From assembly GCA_964016875.1 (NCBI GenBank), contig OZ024722.1, positions 19,908,576 to 19,972,575 of the forward strand: 64,000 bases of DNA. The letters run 5' to 3'. The number at the start of each line of letters is the position of its first letter. Position 1 is the first letter of the stretch. This DNA is from Fallopia convolvulus (Eukaryota; Streptophyta; Magnoliopsida; Caryophyllales; Polygonaceae). A program made the position numbers and the translations under genes. The notes under the pieces are model-generated. The model had not been told where the DNA came from and searched no databases. It saw only the letters and a list, made by a program, of their open reading frames with translations. This document shows positions 42,301 through 57,300 of this stretch, one piece after another.

Positions 42301-45300
42301 AAGGCCCAAATTCATGATCGGAGAACGAAAAAACAGATAGAGAAAGGGAATATTACAGGGAGGACAGGGAGATAATCGGAGAGGTGAGGAACATCGTCAA
42401 GAACATATCCGCAATCTCCATTGATAAGCTTGAGCTCCGTATTCCCAGACAAACCCATCTCAGACGCACGAATTCAAAGAGCTTCTTCACTGATAAACGC
42501 TTCTTCCACTAGGAAATTATTACTGAATTATTGTTGTTTATGATGATCTATGAGCTACAACGGTTGGACATGACAAGCACTCGTTTTGAATCGAATTTTA
42601 TACGGATTTGGGGTGTTCGTGTTTGACTATCTAGAAACCAGACTGCGAGCGCTGCACAAGTTTTAGAAAGAGGAAGTTGTACAGTTTTGAAACTTGTATA
42701 ATTGGAGCTGTTGAAGAGGAAAGACAGCACAATACAATGGATTAAATATATTATATAAATTCAGAAAAGGAAAGGGGGGTCAAAAATATAGATGGTAATT
42801 TCTTGGAGAGGAGTTTTCCTGCCGTGCACAAAAAGCAGTGTACGTAGAGAAATAGGAAAGTGGAAATTTTATGTTTTCGACTCAATACTTCAAATCTTTT
42901 TCGTTAGTCGTCGTTTTAACGAAGGACCGATACACCATTTGTGAATCGATGCAAAATTATGTTCAGAAACAACTAGGAATCTTAACTGTAATGAAGTTTA
43001 TCAGTTAATTATGTAATGAAGTTTATCAGTTAATTATGTAATTATATTGATGTAAATTATTGATTTAGAGTGGTTAAAGGTTAAGGAGCGCTAAAGTATA
43101 TATGATTTAGTCCATAATACTATACTTATATATTTCGACATTTAGTTACACTTATTAGTTTGACATCTAAGATTAATTTCGTATAGAATACAATTTGAAT
43201 CTAGAAGTGAAAATATCCCATAATTCTAGAAGTGAAATATTCCATAATTCTTCTAGAAGGGTCTTCTTTTTGTCAAAGAAGAACAACACCCACTGTCATG
43301 AATGGGGAATAATATGACACCACGGTCCAATGTCTTAAACCGGATATAATAAAAATTAGGTTTGGTAATAGTGTTATAGTTAAGTGTTAAATTAATAAGT
43401 GCATCAAATTAGGTGAAAACTAGTATGTATTTCCGTACTTTGTACGGGTTTTTCTTAAATAAAATATTTTTAAATATATTTATTATCCGAGAAAAATAAT
43501 TATGTAAATGCTTAAATATAAATTTTTGTTATAATCAGCATATAAAGATAATGCAATTATCACATAACTAATAAAGATCTTTTCGTATAAGGTAACAAAT
43601 GATTGGATTATAATAATAACCAAATTGGCAAGCAGATTGCTAGTAATATATTGTTACAAACAGTGGCGGAGCCAGAAAAGTTCGGGGGTGGGGGCGGACC
43701 TCGAACAACTTTCCTTAGAAAAACCGGTTATTTTAATATATTGACATATATAAAAAACTTTACCACATGTATAAAGTACACAAAAAGTAAATTGAAGGTA
43801 GTTTAACATTAAAAAAATATATATAATTCAAACTACATTTGTTTCTCTATTATATGACAATCATCATAACTATAATCTAAAGCGAAGGTTAAAAAAATTA
43901 TTAAAACGACATATGTCACTTTTAGATTGGACGACATCACCTTTTTTAAAAATAATCTTTTATTTTTAGATGTGGTAAATTTTTATGCTTGTTTTTAGAA
44001 TATAGGATAGAAAATCCCATTATTAAACAATCTTTTATTTTTGGATATGATAAATAGGAATATTATTAGGATATTTTTTATGGTATCATACAAATTCTAG
44101 AATATCTATTTTAATTTTAAACACGTACAAAGTACGAAAATACATACTAGTTGACATCTATAAAGGTCTAAACTCTAAAAACGAGTCGCGCTCTTGGTGC
44201 GAATCCAAAGAGGCTTTCTAAGTAGCTAAGGTGCGTTTCTTTCATTTACATTGCTAATAAATGACCCAATAGACTATAATAGGATTAATAGGCCCAATCG
44301 CAAAGCCCAATTAATTTACATAGCCCAAAACCTATTTTTATTTCTATTTTTTTCAATTCACTGTCTTCTTCCCCAATTGTGTGTACAGAGCAATTTCCGA
44401 GATCCGACTCTCATCTCCGAGAAGGCGAGATCCGACTTCCCGTTTCAAGCCTAAGTGCCTAACGCCTTCAGATCTCCGCCCCCGCCCTCTACCTATCTTC
44501 TCCGCCCCTGCCCTCGCCCCATCTCGGGGGCGGCTCTCTCTATAGTCCTATCTTAATGATCTTCCTATCTATCATATATTCATATCCAAAAATAAAAGAT
44601 TGTTTAATAATGACATTTTCTATCCTATATTCTAAAAACATGGATACGAATTTATCTTATCTAAAAATAAAAAATTATTTTTAAAAAAAAGGTGGCGTGG
44701 TCCATTCTAAAAGTGACATATGTCGTTTAATAATTTTTTTAACCTCTACTTTAGGTTATAGTTATGATAATATTAGATCTATGAAAATTTATGATTCACT
44801 AGAGTTTTTTTTAAATTTCAATTATCAATAGAAGAAAGTAACTCAAGGAGTTATATAATAGACTTGTTTAATCCCAGATTGCAAATATAGGAGAAGGTGA
44901 CTAGTGAACAAGGAGGTCATAAGATTGGGATTTTATAGAGGCAAGTATGGATTGAACCCTCAAGACATGTTTTGTTCCTTGGAGATGGATATAGAAAAAA
45001 AATAGCTTTGGTTTTTATTGGTTGATTACCTATGTATGTTAAAACTAGTGATTTTCTTAGATTTTGGGATGATAAACTTCCTGGGGTTATATGATTTGTA
45101 TCTTAAGTTTTTAGTATGAATCTATAAAGGAAATATTGGAAACTAACAAAGTAAATAATGAAGGTAGGGAATGATGGGTTCAAACAATGAAAAATAATGT
45201 TGGTGATGGAATAACTTGAAGAAACGATAGTACGAGAATGTCGCTAAGTGAAGGACACGATTCCTTGGTACACTGCTGGAAGACACGTCTATAGTCAGGA

Positions 45301-48300
45301 CCGTTGGAACGCGATACGCCACAAAGTTAGTCAGGAAAATGGGTTCGCCACAAAGACAACCACAAATGTTCCCAGGACGAAAAGTTTGTGGTTAAAAATG
45401 TTGGCGACTAAATATTACCTAAAACTAGCCACAAAAATTTGAGTCGTGCGTATTTAACTACAAGATTGGGTACAAAAATCACGTTCTGCTAAATACATGG
45501 TATAGCTAGAGTCACTTCGTGGCTAAGTTTGAATCTATTTAACCAGAAAGTTAGCGTTGAAGTAGTTTTCTGGCTAAATTCAGGAGAAATAAATGTTGTT
45601 CATCATCCACATATCGTGGCCATTTAGTATCAAAGTTTGCCTCAACTGCATTTGGTGAATAAAGTTGTGGCCTTTAGCATGAAATTTGGCTACGAATGGG
45701 TAGAATACATTTAATGGCCAAAGTCGTGGCCCTTCAACATGAAAATTGGCTTTGAAAACATTTAGTTGCAAAATTTGTGGTTATATTATTACGTATTTTG
45801 GATTCTAAAAATCATAATATTATGATCCACCATTATATATTCAATACCAAATATATATTATAATAATAACCTATTTCCAAACCATATGCATATATTAAAC
45901 AAAATAAAATTATAATTACAACTTAAATAAACTATCTTACAATCAATTTCAATAGTACCAAATTATTCATAAAAAACAACTAGCTTCATCCACCAACACC
46001 CTAATACAAACCGTCAAAAAACCACCTTATGTTACATCCAACAATACAAAAAAAACATCATGGTCTCTTTGGGGTTGAGACTGCTCCAACAAGGTAGTCC
46101 AACTCCTACTGTGACTAACCTCACATTCTCAAGAAGCAGCACTCCACCTTCAGGAAGAGAAGCAACCAACTTTTCAACCTCTGGGCCAATGCAGTCATTT
46201 GCTTTAGCAACCTTTAGATAAGCAGAAGAGAAACAATCAGCAGCAAGCTAGTATAGCAGTGAGTAAAGTCATGGGGTTTGATCTTTTTATAAGAAACGAT
46301 CAAACTATCACTATGAAAAAGCAAAAGAGAAATTTGTGTGTAGTTTAATCCTCTTTCCCTATCATCAATGGAAACCCTCAGGATAACTAACATTGTTAAC
46401 TATAAGTAAAAAAAATGGGTGTGTGAGTTGAGTAAGCAATTCCCCTTTATTGCTTCTTCACAAGAGCTAATGTAGTCATATTTCTATAACCGTCACTGTC
46501 AATAGTGCTCTCACAGTCTTGGAAAAAAGTTCTCCTATAACCCTTCACCTAAGCCTTCAAAGGCAATTAATTTTCTTACAAAGTTCTCACATTCATGGAA
46601 AATACTCTATATATCTGATCAGCATATTCATTACCAATTTCAATGAAAAATATCACTTCATTATTAATTACATTGTTCATAGAAATTTTAGACACTACAT
46701 CTATCACACATTCTCATATTTGTATCACTCAAATAGTCATTTATCCTTTGGATTTGGATGGCAGATAGAAAAATAAACATGATATCAATGCTACTTTTTT
46801 GCAGAGCTCAACAAGCATCATATAATGATACAAGTATAGAAGGAAACAATAGATTAAAACTCATTTTCACCCACCTCTACCACATCGGGCTTGGAACAAA
46901 TCTGCTTTAACTCAGCAATCTTCATGCGTAGTTGAAGTTGCCATAGGAAACAAGAAAAAAATACACATCATTTGACCAATATTTGAAAACAAAAACATGT
47001 TCAGAGGGTATCTATTATGCTCAATGGTCTAACCTTTTTCTTTTTTGTTCGAAACTCCCTTTTCTTTCTGTTGATTACCTTGTTCTTCATCATCAGAATC
47101 CGAATCAGCTTTCTTCTTCTCATCTGCATCTTGTGATGCTTCATCCTTCTTGTCATCGTCCTGAGTGACAACAAAAACAAAAACACACAGAACAATAAGT
47201 CCCATACAGATTCTTAAGTGTAAGAACCCAATCACTAGAGTGGCAATCACATGTTATTTACCTTAGATCATGCAGCTTCACCAAAACTCAACTTCTATAG
47301 AACACTCTTGTATACCTCAAGCAATTCAGGATCTACTTCTTTAAAATTGGGTACATATACTATGTCAACGTCCTCCTTGACCTCGTCCTCCTTGACCTTA
47401 CAAAACAATACACAATCTGTCAATGACATAATAACAAGCACAGTCCTAATAATGAAACCTTAGGACTAAAACTCAATAGAATGGACATCAACCTATTTGC
47501 ACTTTTTGATAGAGTATAGGAAACAGGCAAACAGAATTTAATTAGATGAATTGGATCTTCCAATCGAGATAGGGTAACTCCACTAAACAAAATTATGAAA
47601 AAGCTTAGATCTAAAGAAATCTTCAGACATTCCTCAGCCATCTCCAACTGATATAAAATGAGGAGCATAAGACCATAAGAAGCATGAATAATATTGCAAA
47701 CAATAAAAAATGCAATATTTCAAGGTGAAGGCAAGAGAGATATGTAAGAAGTTGACCTCTCTACAATTCAGCTCTCCAAAGTGTTCCTTCTCTCGCTCGC
47801 TCCAGCCAGACAAGTCCTTTGGGCCACCACTGCTCCCTGAGGTTCCTCAATGGCGAAAAATAAGACAACGAGGAAGAAGCAATTTCCATTCTCAGGAAAG
47901 GCGCCTAGATCTGAGTGAGAGAGAGGGGGGTAGAGAAACCATACGTCGTTCAGATATGGGAGTGATATTGAGAGAGATAGAGAGAGGGCCAGGATTGAGA
48001 CGGTGAGAAATGCCGAGAAATTGGTAAAGAAAGCCATGGCCGGCAATGAAGCCTCACGATGCTGCTCACGTCTTTAGAGTTCAAGACATGCCTCTCTCTC
48101 TTGCTCGCGAGGAAGGCCTTCTTCATGACTTAGGGGACTATAAGTACATGAGAGATCCATTTGAGGAGAAGTTAATTGAGAAATTCCTCGAGGATGAGGG
48201 AATTGAAGATGGCAAGAGACAGAAAATGGGTTTCAAGAATGAGATTTCAGGAGTTGTGAACAAAGAGAGATAGAGAGAGGGAGGAGCGGCGCCTCATATC

Positions 48301-51300
48301 AGATCTGGGAGTAGAAAAATGAGCAAACAAGGTTAGGCCTCTCAAAATGAATAAGAAAATTATTTCACGGGTTTAGTTTAATTAGGTTCAAATTTTCATT
48401 TTCCCTCCTAAAATGTATATTTCCTCTAAGTAAAACTTTAAGCCCACCAAAATATTGGTGTTATCTTCTAATTTATTTTTTATTTATTTAATATTAAAAC
48501 TTTTCGATATACAAATAATTTAAACTGATTTTAAATAAATAATTAGGATTATTATGAGTTATAAAATTATATTCATACATAAACAATATATATTCGAGAT
48601 TATTATCAAAATTGTGAATATTTTTTATTAAGAATTTTTTTGTGTAATTCATGATATAATTTAAAATTCTAGATGATGAAATTAACAAATAAATTTTTTA
48701 AAATATATAAATCAAGACCCATTGTACACCTTTCATAAACACAAATAAAACTTTTAGAACTCTTAAACACAAATAATATAAAATATTATATACCTTTCAT
48801 AAACACAAATTAATACTTTATCAACTCTTAAACACAAATCATATAAAACATTGTATACCTTTCATAAACACAAATAATACTTTATGAATTCTTAAACACA
48901 AATAATATAAAACATTGTATATTTGTATACCTTTTTTTAGGGGGCGCGTTGCCCCCTGGACCCCTAACTCGCTGACCGGTCAGCGAGACCACCGTCGGGG
49001 GGCGTTGCCCCCGAACCCCTGGTGGGTACCTATCAACATCAAGCATATGAAGATCATCATAGAGGTTTAGGTTTTGTTAATCTTAAACTTTAACCATAAC
49101 CACTTATCTCTAAGAATGAACAATTATAAAGGATTATAACGTTTTCTTATAAGAATGAACGATTCTAAATGAATATAGTGAGTTCCTAAAAGAATGAATG
49201 ATTCTAAATGAATATAATGATTTCTTATAAGAATGAACGATTCTAACTGAATATAACATTTCTTATAAGAATGAACGATTCCAAAGGAATATAATGATTT
49301 CTTATTAGAATGAATGATTCTAAAGGAATATAAGAATGAATGATTCTAAAGGAATATAAGAATGAATGATTCTAAATGAATATAACGATTTCTTATAGAA
49401 TGAACGATTATAAAGTAATATAACGTTTTCTTATAAGAATGAACGATTCTAAATGAATATAAAATTTTCTTATAAGAATGAACGGTTCTAAAAGAATTAA
49501 TATAAAGTTTTCTTATAAGAATGAATGACTCTAAAGGAATATGACGATTTCTTATAGAATGAACGATTATAAAGTAATATAACGATTTCGTATAAGAATG
49601 AACGGTTATAAAGGAATATAACGTTTTCTTGTAAGAATGAACGGTTCTAGATGAATATAATGATTACTTATAAGAATGAACGATTCTAAAGGAATATAAC
49701 ATTTTCTTATAAGAATGAACGATTCTAAAGGATTATAATGATTTCTTATTACAATGAACGATTATAAAGTAATATAACGATTTCTTATAAAAATGAATGA
49801 ATCTAAAGGAATATAACGTTTTCTCATAAGAACAAACGACTCTAAAGGAATATAATGATTTCTTATAAGAAGGAACGATTCTAAAGGAATATAACGTTTT
49901 CTTATAAGAATGAACGATTCTAAAGGATTATAATGATTTCTTATTACAATGAACGATTATAAAGTAACATAACGTTTTCTTATAAAAATGAAAAAATCTA
50001 AAGGGATATAACGTTTTCTCATAAGAAGGAACGACTCTAAAGGAATATAACGTTTTCTTATAAGAATGAACGATTCTAAAGGACTGTAATGATTTCTTAT
50101 TATAATGAACGATTCTAAAGGATTATAACGGTTTCTTATTAGAATGAACGACTCTAAACGAATATAATGATTTCTTATTAGAATGAATGATTCTAAAGGA
50201 TTATAACGATTTCTCATAAGAACGAACGACTCTAAAGGAATATAATGATTTCTTATAAGAATGAACGATTCTAAAGGAATATAACATTTTCCTTTAGAAT
50301 CGTTCGTTCTTATAAGAAATTGTTATGTTACTTTATAATCGTTCATTCTATTAGAAATCGTTATATTACTTTATAACCGTTGGCGACCGCTGCCAAATGT
50401 TGAATTTCAGCTTTAGCTACTGCAAATGGTAGCGGCCGTCGCTTAAATGGTAATGATCGCTGTCTTTTAGCGTCCACGTGGACTCTATATCCCATCCAGG
50501 ATTTAGTGACCACGTTGATGTCCTGCTTTTCAGTTGTGTTTTTATGTGTTTGAGTCGTTTTTTTTCTTTAGTTTTTGTGTTTGTTTTAGAGTCGTTTGTG
50601 TAGGTTTTCGTATTTGATTAAGATATGGAGTCTACATAAGCTTTGGTGGTGTTTTATTGGTCTTTGGAGCTGTTTTGGAGCGTTTTAAGGAGAGGAGAAA
50701 GCCCGAGGAAAAGCATGCTAAGGATGAAGACGAAGAGATGGAAGGAATGAAGGAAAAGAGCCAAGTATGAAGATTTGAGACTCGTTACCGAGCTAAAGGA
50801 TGAAGAATCGAAGCAAAAATGAAGTGTAACGACCCCTTACCGAGGCAATGCTCTCAGTTACGAGCCTATTACCAATGCACATGGGGTCGGTACCGAGGCA
50901 GTCAGATAAGACAAAATCGAGGAAATTCAAAGGAAACCCTACCGACCCTGACGGGGTTGGTATCGAGGCATCCCATGTTGGCAGGGGACGATCCGAGTCG
51001 GCGCAATTAATGTATTTTTATCCCATTTAGATAGTTTCCTTTGGGAATTTATCTTGATAGATTTATTTCCTTAGGAGTAGCTTTAGTTTTACTATAAAAA
51101 CCCTTCTCTTTGCTTTGTTTGAGGACACACACACGCTTAGCATTCAAGTTTGAAACGTTAGAGAGACGAGTTGGAGATTGTGGGGAGACAATTGGTTTGG
51201 ATTTCATTGTAAGTTTATTTTTAATTCAATTAGTTGTTTTTCAATCATGAATATGTGTGAGTAGTTCTCTTCTTTCTAAGGTTGGGGTTAACCCAACAAT

Positions 51301-54300
51301 GGTTGTGTATGTTTGCCTTTGATCATGATTTGATTTTTTTATCCATAATCTCTTCTCTTGTTCTTAAATCCTTAATCGAAAGATAAGGAATTTCACGTTC
51401 TTAGTTTGAATCGAAAGAGACAAACTATGAATCAGAATAGTTGATTAGGGTTTTGAAACGAAAGTTGATTAATCCTAGTTAAGGTTTGAGAAGAGATAGT
51501 AAGGTTTATTAATTTAGCGAAAGTTGGTTGATTTGCTTGCATGGTTGACGAAAGTTGACAAATTTATGTGATAAAAGCATGATCTTTATGTTTCATTGGC
51601 ATTGGCATACATGATTGTTGTTGTGGTGATACCTAGACCTTAATTAGAATCTTCTCTCTTATTGATAAAAATCCAAACTTTTGCTAAGCGAAACTTTATA
51701 CTAATTATCTCCCGTGGACGAACCTGAGTCTGCCATACTCAACGGGGTCTTGATTTATAAATTTATTTATTTGTCAAGAAACCCTTGTGATGAAGCTCGA
51801 AATAAACCAACGCTAAAGACAAGAAATGAAATTGTATTTATTCGACGAGACAAACCCTTGCTTTTTATTTATGATTTCTGAGCGGGATTACAACAGCGAG
51901 ATTATGCCCTAGATCTCCTTACACGGGATTCGAGGTCTCTGCCTAACAAAGCTTCGAGACCTCTTGATTACAGCGAGGTTACTACTTTACAAACTACTAG
52001 CGAGGCCCGGTCTTATTATAAATGAGGAGTTGGCATCTATTAAGCGGGGTTGTACACTTAAGTGTTTACACAAAGATTGTAGTTTGCGAAGTGGCTTTTG
52101 AGCGAGATCCTGCATGAGACGAGGTCTCTTTGGGCGACTTGAAGTCTTTTTGTAGAGCTTCCCTTGATTATAGCGTGGTCTTTACGATGATTCAACACAT
52201 CGATCTTCAATCAACAAGATAGTTCTTGAGTTCAAGATGTTTTTCGACCCCCTGCAACCTTCGAGATCTTCTCCTATTTATATATGTTTGAACATCATGG
52301 TTTTTGCCAAACTTTGATGTAGGATGCCTGAGTTTCGGCCATTTGATTGGTCGAGATGTAGGTGGCGGCCCATTGGCCGGGAATTAGATGGCTTCTGACT
52401 AGTTAGGCGGGGCGAGAATGTCAGCTTTGAGTATGCGAGGTTGGGACCTCGTGGCGAGCTACCTAACCACACTTATTAGTGAGTTTTGCGAGGTTTGGAC
52501 CTCGCTCCCATGGTTTTGAGGTTTTGCGGGGGCATGGACTTTGCTTTTTTTGGAGGGGTATGGGAATGATTGTTAGGGAAAAGACCTCGAGGACCTCGCC
52601 GGTCCTTTTTTCCTTGCGCCATGTGTCCATTGTTCATACGTCATTATTTCTCACACCATCACAACCCCATGGCCCGTGGTCCTCGGCCCGGGGGCTGCGG
52701 GGCATACATGCGCGATGCGTGGTTTGTTACACCTGGGTGGCGAGGTCTTAGTTCGAGGACCCCTTTTTGTGAGACTCGGGGTCACGGTTGACGAGGCTCG
52801 AGGATCTTTCAGCGGGGTCAGATACTTGGCAATTTTTCTGGAAGTCTTTCCTTTTACCACGCATTTGCCGGGCAATGGGCCCTTGAGGGATTTATGCCCA
52901 TTAAGGCGCCTAAGCGGGGAAAGGCCCAAGACTCTCTTTATAAAACACCCAGCGCATCCTTCTCTCTTCTTCTCGTTTCGCCTTCTTCTCTAAGAAAACA
53001 CGCTCTCCCCTTTTGTCTTTTGAATTTTCGGCAAGTAGGCAAAGCGTCTCCACCGGTTCAAAACCCGCAACCGTCTCCTCTACGCTGATTTCCGACAAGT
53101 AAGTGACGAATCCTCTTTTTGCATGTGTTTTTGGTGTGTTTTTTCCTTTTTCGCCCCGTGGCCTAGGCAGAGGTGGTGGGTTTCTGGCATTTCGCGTCGG
53201 CGTCACGGCGGTGAAACAGTGGGAGTGGGGGTGACTCCAGGAGTCCGGCGATGCCCTCAAACCCTTCGGCGCGCTGGCCGCCGGTTTAGTTCATCGCCTC
53301 CTCTTTTCTTTTGAATTTCGAATGTTCTTGGGAAGCCCAACCATCTCGCCGTTCAGAGATGGGACGTTTGCTTTTTCGATCTTCCGAGACCTGCTTCTCG
53401 GTATGCAATTCCATTTGTCCTTTCATATTCCCCTAAGCTTTCCCATCTTTTCAGAGCAACCCTAGGGTCACGTCTCCCTCGTGCAATCACCTCTCTTCTT
53501 CCTTCTTTTAGTCTTTTCGATTTCTCAAGATTCTTCTTCTTTTCTAGGTGCTCGCCTCTCGTGGCCTGGACTTCGCTTTTCATGCCTAGAGGAGCCTCTT
53601 CAAGCCCTCCACCAGGCTTCGCGTTCAAGCTCCTGGAGAAGTTTTACGAGGAATCTTCTAAGACCGAAGGGACCGTCGAATCTAGCGTCTCTCAAAACCC
53701 GAGGTCCCTTTTGCTTTTGTTTAGTGACCCATCGTCCAGTGCTTCCGATACTTCCACCACCTCGTGTTTTTCCCAACTACGCACCTCCTCTGGGGTTGAG
53801 ATGGTCTCGTCTTCGATCTCAAACGAAGATCCTGTCGGCTCCGACGTGTGGTCGTCTGATTCTAACGAGCAACCCAGCTTCTTCCCGCGGTATATTATTG
53901 ATAGCGTGTCGGGCATACCTCCATTCATCGAGTAGCGGATCCCGATGACTTCGAACCCCGCGGTCGGGATCTTTTTGGCTGAGGGAGCCCCGACCTTTCT
54001 CGACCGAACGGCCCTTGTGAAAATTGCAGAGGATTTTCCTTGCCCCAAGGGAGTTGAGTTGGCGCTTCCCAAGGGGGAGGGTTGCTCTTTGGTGTTGTAC
54101 GACCAGTGCACGGTTGTCCACTTGCATAGCCTCCAGGCCGACTTCTGGCTGCCGCTCGCTCGGCACATAGCCAATTTTTTGTGGTTAATAAACGTCTACC
54201 CCGCGCAACTGTTTCCCAATACGTGGAGGCACCTATGCGCATACACCATCCGAAGCTACGAGCTCAGGGATGGGCCCGACGTGGATGTCATGACAAGCTT

Positions 54301-57300
54301 GTTTCTAGGGAGACAAGAGCAGAAATCATGTCTCGTCAACCTAAGTTTGCCCGGACTCAAGATCACCTCCACCCCGTCGAACGTCGGCCAGTGGAAGGAC
54401 AAGTGGTTCTTGGTTCGGGACCATACTGGGAGGTACCTCAACTTCCCTTCGGCACCAGACAATTTCCGACGTCCCAAGGGGTCGCTAGTAGTTACCGAGA
54501 TCAAGAATCGGTTCGCGACACCGCGTCAGGCGCCTTACTCAGAATACTTGGCGCAGGATAGGCTTGAACGGGCGGGTCTGAGTCTCACCTTCCCGAACCG
54601 CGAGGTCGCAGGGGGTACTTATAGCTTTATGTTTTCTTGCTCTTGATTTGTTTTTTCTTGTTAAGAGTGTTAAATTTGGATCACGCGCGGGTGATCCCGA
54701 GCCTTGCTGAGCTACACACGTCGCGCCTAGATTGTTTGTGATGATCATGAGCCTCGCTCGGATCACGCATTCTGATCTTTGATTGTTTGCGATGATCGCG
54801 AGCCTCGCTCAGTTCACACATTTTGATCTTCGATTGTTTGACACCTCCTTTTCTTTTTTTTTATTAACTCGCCTTTTCCTTTTTAGTGAATCTCTTGGAA
54901 GATTTGGCCCGAGGGCGAAAGGTAAGAAACCTGCGGGCCCACCGCGCAAACCTCTAAGGCCCCGAAGGTCCCGCCGCCGAAGGTCCCGACCCTTGCGAAG
55001 GCCGTAGGGGTAAGAATTGTTGAAGGGGGACCTCCCAAGGGAGACGCTACCAGAGCGGCCTCCCAAGCCCCCTCATAATCCAACGACGGGGCCGACTCCA
55101 AGAGGAAGGAGGCGGAGGCGTCGTCTCGCAGGGAAAAAAGGAAGAAACACAAAGGGGACAGCCAACGCAGTTCCTCGGGGAGGGAGATTGTTCCAAGTTC
55201 CAACCTCGAGGGGTGGGTGCTTGCCACGTCTGGCCCGCCGGCTGCAAAGTTCCACTGCCATGGGGCGCGCTCAAAAACTAGAACAGGGACGACTGGAAGG
55301 AGGTCGATCAATCTCTCCGAGGCTGCCTTGGCCGACGAGGCCCTCCGCTACTCGGCGATGGTATGTTTTGTTTCTTTGCAAGCCTCACTTGAAAGTTTCT
55401 TGTTCTTACCCAACTGCAGCCGCATCGCCCTCCTCCACAAGAAAATGGACAGGATGGAGGAGAGGCTCAAGGCCAGCATGGAGGAAAATTCCAAGAATGA
55501 GAAGGCCCTCGCGAATGCTGAGAAGCGGGTCAGGGCTACCGAGGTCGCAGTGAAGGACGAGGACAGGGAGGCGGCAAAGGCGAAGGATGAGGCTAGGGAG
55601 GCTGCAAAGGCGAAGGCCTTGGTTGAGGATCTACAGGCCTCGGTTGAGGACCTGCGGACTAAATTTTCCGAGGAACACAAGTTCTACAAGGAGAAAGAAT
55701 CGGAGCTTCAGAAGGTGGAGGAGGAGAACAGCAGCCTTCACAACCGCATCAAGGAGCTCAACGAGGAGGTGGAGGCTGCGGGGCCCAAATATGTTGAGTC
55801 GGCCGCGTACAAGGAAAAGTTGCTGAGCGACATTGATGGGATGTACCGGGAGGCAATCCGCATAGGGGTGAAACAGGCGGTCGCTAAATATCAACATATC
55901 GACTCTCGCATCGTCTTTTTCATCCCCAACTATGAGCTGACTATGGGGGAGACCGAGGAGGATCCCGAGGGGGCATGTGACTTTTTCCTTGATGACGAAA
56001 GCAGGGTCATACTAGGCGAGAATGAAGTTCCTATCGTAGATCTCTCGGTCCAGGAAGCTTCAAACCCCGCCCAAGGCGACCCCACCCCACCCCCGACCAA
56101 TCCCACCTCCGAGCTTGAAGTCATCATTGGCTCGCCCCTCTGCCAGCTCCCCATGGGCCCTCTTGCCGACAAGCCGAATGAATGAAGGGTGCTTTTGTAA
56201 TTTTCTCCTTTTTTTGTGTTTGGAACATATGGTAGCCCTGCTAGGGCTTGTAATATAACTTTTTTGGCCCTCGCAGCCTCATTTTATGCATTTTCCTCTT
56301 TATCTTTGTGTATGGTTTATATTACACATTGTTTTGAGGGTTCCAAAGGCCCATTCCATCCCGATCCAACCCCATGGTCCGAGTGTTGCAAAGTTTGCAG
56401 GCTACTCGGGCCATATCGGGTCGTCTTTGCTTTATTTGACTATGCGGTGTTCCCAAGCCTCGCTCAGACCGCACATATCACACTTAGATTATATGCAGCA
56501 ATCCCGAGCCTCGCTCGGACCATGCATGCCACACTTTGATTATATGCAGCGATCACGAGCCTCGCTCGGACCGTGCATGCCACACTTAGATTATATGCAT
56601 CGATCACGAGCCTCGCTCGGACTGCGCATGCCACACTTAGATTATATGTAGCGATCACGAGTCTCGCTCGGACCACGCATATCACACTTAGGTTATATGC
56701 AGCGATCACGAGTCTCGCTCGGACCGCGCATGCCATACTTAGGTTATCTCCAACCCCAAGCGGGAAGCTTGGGTAGGATAGGTTTTGGCGATCACTCGGG
56801 ATTGCTCCCAGTGATCGCGATCTCGCTGGATTATTTCCAACCCCAAGCGGGAATCTTGGGGAGGATGGATTGTTGCGATCACTCAGGATTGCTCCCAGTG
56901 ATCGCGATCTCGCCAGATTGTTTCCAACCTAAAGCAGGAAGCTTGGGGAGGATAGATTGTTGCGCTCACTCGGGATTGCTCGCAGTGATCGCGATCTTGC
57001 CAGATTGTTTCCAACCCCAAGCAGGAAGCTTGGGGAGGGTAGATTGTTGTGATCACTCGGGATTGCTCCCAGTGATCGCGACCTCGGTAGATTATTTCCA
57101 AAAAGCGGGAAGCTTGGGGAGGATAGATTGTTGCGATCACTCGAGATTGCTCCCAGTGATCGCGATCTTGCCAGATTGTTTCCAACCGCTTGGGGAGGAT
57201 AGATTGTGGCGATCACTCAGGAATGCTCCTAGTGACCGCAACCTCGTTAGATTATTTCCAAACCCAAGTGAGAATCTTGGGGAGGATAGATTGTTGCGAC